A stretch of 25,764 bases of DNA. Source: UBA1306 sp964396415 (lineage in GTDB: Bacteria; Spirochaetota; Spirochaetia; Treponematales; Rectinemataceae). The notes below the pieces were generated by a model, which did not search any database, was not told the origin of the DNA, and worked only from the letters and a program-made list of their open reading frames with translations. The DNA lies in the NCBI GenBank assembly GCA_964396415.1, contig CAYNFM010000053.1, positions 1-25,764 of the forward strand, read 5' to 3'. Below are positions 22,640 through 25,764 of the stretch, in pieces. The translations under genes and the position numbers were made by a program. Positions within the stretch are counted from its first letter, which is position 1. Each line of letters begins with the position of its first letter.

Positions 22640-23080
22640 ATGACCGTGAACGCCGCCGTCAGGCTGGCGGCCCCCTCTGACCTCGAGGCGATCGTGGCGC
22701 TCAGGATGGCATTCGAGCGCGCGACGCGCGATTCGGGCTCCCTCGACGAGGCCGAGCGCCGGGCCGAGATCGCCTCGCTCCTCGGCCCCGACTTGAGGGC
22801 CGGCCGGCTCCTCTGCTGGATGGCCGAGATAGGAGGGCGCGCCGTGGCGCAAGCCGCCCTGCGGATCCTCGGGCGCGGCGAGGGCGAGCTCCTCAACGTC
22901 TATACGGAACCCGACTGCCGGGGCCGGGGTCTCGGCTCGTCCCTGGTCGCCGCAGCCGTCGGCGAGGCCCGCGCCCTCGGCCTCTCCCGACTCAGTCTGC
23001 AGCCGACGGAAGACTCGCGGCGCATTTACGAGCGCGCGGGCTTTCGGGAGGCGGGGAGAGGCATGGTCATGGATTTATAG
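22640..23080 (+). CDS. GNAT-family N-acetyltransferase
   Basis: This 146-residue GNAT protein has the acetyl-CoA binding motif A VYTEPDCRGRGLGSSLV, with R/Q-x-x-G-x-G as RGRGLG, and motif B LSLQPTEDSRRIYERAGF near the C-terminus. It would transfer acetyl from acetyl-CoA to an amine; the acceptor is unknown. ATG 22640 lies 18 nt after the NYN gene stop with only a weak GGCGGG element. It is probably the last gene of the XPB operon. Its 3' end overlaps the convergent glycosylase-like gene by 6 nt. Confidence 0.88.
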   Translation: MTVNAAVRLAAPSDLEAIVALRMAFERATRDSGSLDEAERRAEIASLLGPDLRAGRLLCWMAEIGGRAVAQAALRILGRGEGELLNVYTEPDCRGRGLGSSLVAAAVGEARALGLSRLSLQPTEDSRRIYERAGFREAGRGMVMDL

Positions 23081-23905
23081 CCCGAAAACCCTGGCCCTGT
23101 TCTCCCTTCCTATCCGCGCCAGCTCCTCGGCCATCGGCGCGCCGGGCTCGGCCTTGCGCTTGACCTCGATCGCGAACTGATTCATCGAGAAATGGTTGAA
23201 GGCCCAGACGCACGCGCGCTCTCCCTGGGTCGCCTTCGCGATGCCGCGGCCCAGCTCGTCGCGATAGATTTCGAAGAGGCCGCCCTTCCGGAGTTCGCCG
23301 AGGCCGGAGATCCAGAGAACGGGCCACTCGGCCCCGATCGCCGCGCTTGCGCGGAGGCCGCGATGGAGCCGCCAGGCTAGATCGGCCATCGCGGCCTGAC
23401 TTTCGGCGAGGAGGCTCTCGAGGCGCAGGCGGCCCGGGCCCGCGCTTCTCGCGAGCATCCCGAGCTCGGCCGTCTTGGCCGTATGGACGGGGGTCTTGTT
23501 GAGGATGAGGACCTCGCGCCTGAAGTCGATGCCGAGCTCCCTGCGGAACCAGGATTCGGCGAGCTTTCCCGACTGTCCCACGAGATAGCGATTATTCGCG
23601 CGGAGCTGCTCCTTCTTCCCCGGATTGTCGGCGACGAGGACCACCTTTATTTCGGCCTCGGGCTTCACCTCGTCCAAAGCGCGGTTGTAGACGATCGGCG
23701 TCTCGATGCGATAGTCTCCGTAGCCCTTCCCGACTCGGAGCCTCTCCTGGACCTCGCGGAGGTAGGGATTGTCCTCGCTCCAGCGATGGACGAGTCCGCG
23801 AAATTCCTCCCTGACCGCCTCGAACGCGCCATAGGCCTCGCTGTCCATGCCGACAAGGATGCCGGGAGCCGGGCTCGAGCGCAAGGGGCGGACTGCTCCG
23901 GACAC
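23075..23905 (-). CDS. Uracil-DNA glycosylase-superfamily-like protein
   Basis: This 276-residue minus-strand protein shows a UDG-like core. VVLVADNPGKKEQ corresponds to motif 1 (G-x-x-PG-x-x-E), RYLVGQSGKLAESWF to the usual VG-x-SG segment, and VLILNKTPVHT to the N-x-x-x-x-P strand. WAFNHFSMNQFAI stands at the place of the C-terminal H-P/F-S motif. It has one Cys, so it cannot carry the 4Fe-4S cluster of family 4/5 enzymes. Base excision from uracil-containing DNA is the family activity, but this member is divergent and activity is uncertain. The open frame starts at GTG 23905; ATG 23848 is an alternative. Neither has a good ribosome site. Confidence 0.7.
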   Translation of the reverse strand: MSGAVRPLRSSPAPGILVGMDSEAYGAFEAVREEFRGLVHRWSEDNPYLREVQERLRVGKGYGDYRIETPIVYNRALDEVKPEAEIKVVLVADNPGKKEQLRANNRYLVGQSGKLAESWFRRELGIDFRREVLILNKTPVHTAKTAELGMLARSAGPGRLRLESLLAESQAAMADLAWRLHRGLRASAAIGAEWPVLWISGLGELRKGGLFEIYRDELGRGIAKATQGERACVWAFNHFSMNQFAIEVKRKAEPGAPMAEELARIGRENRARVFGL

Positions 23906-23909
23906 GTGC

Positions 23910-23915
23910 TACAAT
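23910..23915 (+). promoter_or_regulatory. -10 box for TIGR02206-like membrane gene
   Basis: TACAAT (23910-23915) is 16 nt before ATG 23932, leaving about 10 nt of leader that carries AGGGGCG. I could not see a good -35. Confidence 0.35.
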
Positions 23916-23931
23916 GAGGATAGGGGCGAAT

Positions 23932-25116
23932 ATGAAGCGATCGCGCGCCGTCTTCCTCGTCGTCGGCCTCGGCCTGCTCTTGACGGTCCAGGGGGTCTCC
24001 ACTTCCTTGCTACTGATCCCCGACGGCGCGAGGATCCAGTGGCCCGAGCCCGAGTCGCGGCATGGGCTCGATTTCACCGCGAGCGGAGACGCCTGGGCGT
24101 CTCCGGGGCCCTGGGCCATATCCTCCCTGCAGGTCGAGGCGAGACCGAGCGGGTCGCCCGAGGCAACGCCGCTCGGCTTCCCGGCCGAGCGTCCCGTCAT
24201 CGTCTACGGCCGCCGGAGCCCCTATGCCCTGCCGACCTGGACCGCGCGCGTCGCACTGCCCGCCGCCGGAGATTGGACTCTCCGGGTCGCCGCGAGGACC
24301 ACGGACGGGCGGCGCATCGAGTCGGCGGGACGCAGGCTCCTCGCTTCCTCGGCCCTGGCCGGCGTGGAAGATTCGGGCTTCTCGTCGTGGTCGGCGCCTC
24401 ACCTTTTCGCCATCGGAGCCGTCATCCTCGGCGCTTTCGCCGTCGCGTACTTCGCCCGCCGGGGAGGAGCATCGTGGCTCGACGCGGCAGCCCCGTATAT
24501 CGCCTTCGCCATGTGGGCCAACGAACTCGCCTATCAGAGCTACTGGATGATCGTCGGCGGGTGGTCGCACTCGGTCTCCCTCATGCTCCAGATGTGCGGC
24601 CTCTCGATAGTCTTCATTCCCGTCTGCCTGTTCATGCGCGATAGTCCGCGACGCCGCCATCTCGCCGACGTCCTGTATTTCTGGGGGCTCGGCGGCGCCG
24701 CCCAGGCCATCCTGACGCCGGACATCGGGGCCTCGGGCTTTCCCTCCTACCGCTACTTCTCTTTCTTCCTGTCGCACGGCCTCATCATCATCGCCGTCAT
24801 CGCCCTCGTTTCCTCGGGCTCGGTGAAAATCGGCCTGCGATCCCTAGCGCGATGCGTCCTGATATCGAATGTCGTCATCGTTCCCGTATACCTCGTCGAT
24901 CGTCTCCTGGCCCTCGTTCCGCCCTACGCCCCGGGCAATTATTTCGCCCTCGGATATCCCCCGCCCACCGGATCGCCGATCGACTTCCTGGTCAAGATAT
25001 TCGGACCCTCCCCTCGCTATTTCGCTGGGCTCGAGATAATGGGGGTCCTCGTCTTTACGCTATTATGGCTACCCTGGGGCCTTTCGGCGAAGAGCCGAAA
25101 GAAACTCGTCGCATAA
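23932..25116 (+). CDS. TIGR02206/YwaF-like integral membrane protein with N-terminal extracytoplasmic domain
   Basis: The C-terminal ~240 residues of this 394-residue protein match the TIGR02206 (YwaF, TMEM164-like) family. Characteristic stretches are ANELAYQSYWMI, LMLQMCGLSIVFIPV with the buried Cys, and DVLYFWGLGGAAQAILTPD. SYRYFSFFLSHGLIIIAVI follows. About six transmembrane segments are expected there. Before it comes a signal-anchor-like helix (RSRAVFLVVGLGLLLTVQGV) and about 110 residues rich in beta-forming sequence (WTARVALPAAGDWTLRVAART) that should lie outside the membrane. Typical family members lack this domain. Bacterial function is unknown; related TMEM164 is an acyltransferase in animals. 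ATG 23932 is chosen over 23914 because AGGGGCG precedes it and a -10 overlaps the earlier ATG. Confidence 0.8.
   Translation: MKRSRAVFLVVGLGLLLTVQGVSTSLLLIPDGARIQWPEPESRHGLDFTASGDAWASPGPWAISSLQVEARPSGSPEATPLGFPAERPVIVYGRRSPYALPTWTARVALPAAGDWTLRVAARTTDGRRIESAGRRLLASSALAGVEDSGFSSWSAPHLFAIGAVILGAFAVAYFARRGGASWLDAAAPYIAFAMWANELAYQSYWMIVGGWSHSVSLMLQMCGLSIVFIPVCLFMRDSPRRRHLADVLYFWGLGGAAQAILTPDIGASGFPSYRYFSFFLSHGLIIIAVIALVSSGSVKIGLRSLARCVLISNVVIVPVYLVDRLLALVPPYAPGNYFALGYPPPTGSPIDFLVKIFGPSPRYFAGLEIMGVLVFTLLWLPWGLSAKSRKKLVA
25081..25101 (+). other. Hairpin at 3' end of TIGR02206-like gene
   Basis: CTTTCGGC and GCCGAAAG form an 8 bp perfect stem with a GAAGA loop, 13 nt before the stop codon. No T-tract follows, so it is a weak terminator candidate and may only stabilise the mRNA end. 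Confidence 0.3.
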
Positions 25117-25346
25117 CATCTCGGCTATAATTCGATTTCCCATGATCGCGGTCGAGAGGGAAAAGAAGAAACGGCACTTGGCCAAGTTGCTGCTCGTATT
25201 TCCCCGACTCGGCGAATGGAATCGACCAAGTCGGGCAACCGTCGTCGGCAAGATGGGCGAGCATCATGGCCAAATTACGCAAACGGCTTGACCAGTTTCG
25301 CCGTAACACTTGTCTCGTACGTGGATTTCCGACTATTCTCCACCCC
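25117..25346. other. 230 bp intergenic region before murJ
   Basis: This stretch contains a perfect TATAAT (25126-25131, plus strand) 11 nt before ATG 25142, which opens a 49-codon ORF (25142-25291). The ORF has no ribosome site or recognisable similarity. An inverted repeat CCCGACT/AGTCGGG lies at 25203-25235. The GC content is lower than in flanking genes. It could hold a small RNA, a small protein or only regulatory DNA; none is proven. Confidence 0.35.
25310..25339 (+). promoter_or_regulatory. Candidate sigma70 promoter of murJ
   Basis: TTGTCT (25310-25315), an 18 nt spacer, then TATTCT (25334-25339). The first murJ ATG at 25347 coincides with the expected transcript start, so translation from it would be leaderless. 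Confidence 0.4.
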
Positions 25347-25764
25347 ATGTCCGACGAATCGCAGGGCCGCATGATGCGCGAAGGGGGGAAGCTCTCCCTC
25401 CTCACGATGGCCTCTCGCATTCTCGGCCTTCTGCGCGAGATGACCAGGGCGGCTTTCATGGGTACCGGCTGGCTCGCCGATGCCTTCGCCGTGGCCTTTA
25501 CGCTACCGAACTTCCTGCGGCGGCTTTTCGCCGAGGGCTCGATGACGGCAGCCTTCATCCCTACCTTTTCCGGCTACCTGGCTAATGGCGACGACGAGGA
25601 AACGAAGGAGTTCCTATCGGCGACATTTACGATCCTCGTCTTCCTGGTCGGCATCGTCGTGGCCCTCGGCATCGCCTTGGCCCCTTGGATAGTCCTCGTC
25701 TTTTCCTCAGGCCACCACGACGAGATGGCCCTCCTCACCCAGATCATGTTTCCCTTCCTCGCCC
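25347..25764 (+). CDS. murJ: Lipid II flippase MurJ, partial (C-terminus beyond right edge)
   Basis: MurJ (MviN) flips lipid II across the inner membrane for peptidoglycan synthesis. The 139 codons present show the family N-terminus: GGKLSLLTMASRILGLLREM (TM1), then ADAFAVAFTLPNFLRRLFAEGSM and AAFIPTFSGYL, then TM3 and the following loop. The conserved Arg-rich LPNFLRRL-FAEG stretch lines the central cavity. Two starts are possible. ATG 25347 lacks a ribosome site and would be leaderless. ATG 25374 is preceded by AGGG at 7 nt and would still contain the whole conserved region. The protein continues past the window; the family is about 500-550 residues. Confidence 0.93.
   Translation, partial: MSDESQGRMMREGGKLSLLTMASRILGLLREMTRAAFMGTGWLADAFAVAFTLPNFLRRLFAEGSMTAAFIPTFSGYLANGDDEETKEFLSATFTILVFLVGIVVALGIALAPWIVLVFSSGHHDEMALLTQIMFPFLA

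Noticed and set aside
25055..25558. 167-codon minus-strand frame across the murJ upstream region
   Set aside because: It overlaps two real genes antisense, shows no domain or ribosome site, and only the middle part looks protein-like.
1..25764. CRISPR arrays, tRNA or rRNA genes, insertion sequences, phage genes
   Set aside because: No regularly spaced repeats, no recognisable tRNA or rRNA sequence, and no transposase, integrase or phage structural gene was seen on either strand.

Overview
This 25.8 kb window is GC-rich bacterial chromosome with dense coding and many overlapping start/stop codons. It contains one 100-base run of N (4909-5008), so it comes from a scaffolded draft or metagenome assembly. 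The gene set suggests a fermentative anaerobe: [FeFe]-hydrogenase maturases HydE and HydF, amylomaltase, a glutamyl-tRNA (C5) route to tetrapyrroles, and MurJ. My impression of protein style (MurJ N-terminus, short XRE regulator, a ClpP variant, TIGR02206-type membrane protein) favours a high-GC spirochaete. That is inference only; no rRNA or other phylogenetic marker is present.

Layout. (1) 1-4831, minus strand: an XRE regulator, radA, then a tight cluster of dienelactone-hydrolase-like protein, a TIGR04053-type radical SAM/SPASM protein, and hemA, which runs off the left edge. (2) 5080-11535, plus strand: 4-alpha-glucanotransferase, a GH3-family protein with a degraded active site, a ClpP-like protease overlapping purC, and an exported endonuclease/exonuclease/phosphatase-family protein whose start follows three consecutive hairpins. 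(3) 11630-18013, plus strand: a promoter, a 30-codon mini-ORF that looks like an internally deleted TM1266-type hydrogenase regulator, then hydE, an aspartase/fumarase-superfamily lyase, hydF, and an ABC permease, ATPase and substrate-binding protein. Every junction from the mini-ORF onward overlaps. (4) 18079-23080, plus strand: a bacterial XPB helicase, a 700-residue helicase-associated protein with a WYL-like tail, a NYN plus LOTUS/OST-HTH protein, and a GNAT acetyltransferase. (5) 23075-25764: a convergent uracil-DNA-glycosylase-like gene on the minus strand, a TIGR02206/YwaF-like membrane protein with an added outer domain, and the start of murJ.

Functional reading. Block 3 is an H-cluster assembly operon (HydE and HydF, with HydG absent) coupled to an importer of unknown substrate. 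Block 4 looks like a nucleic-acid processing module: a 3'-5' helicase, its partner, a NYN-fold RNA-binding or nuclease protein, and an acetyltransferase. It is the best candidate here for an undercharacterised system. Several genes (radA, the XRE regulator, XPB, possibly murJ) have a sigma70-like -10 box 6-9 nt before the start codon, and radA, the XRE regulator and XPB lack a convincing Shine-Dalgarno. This suggests leaderless mRNAs are common in this organism. No tRNA, rRNA, CRISPR array, insertion sequence or phage gene was recognised.
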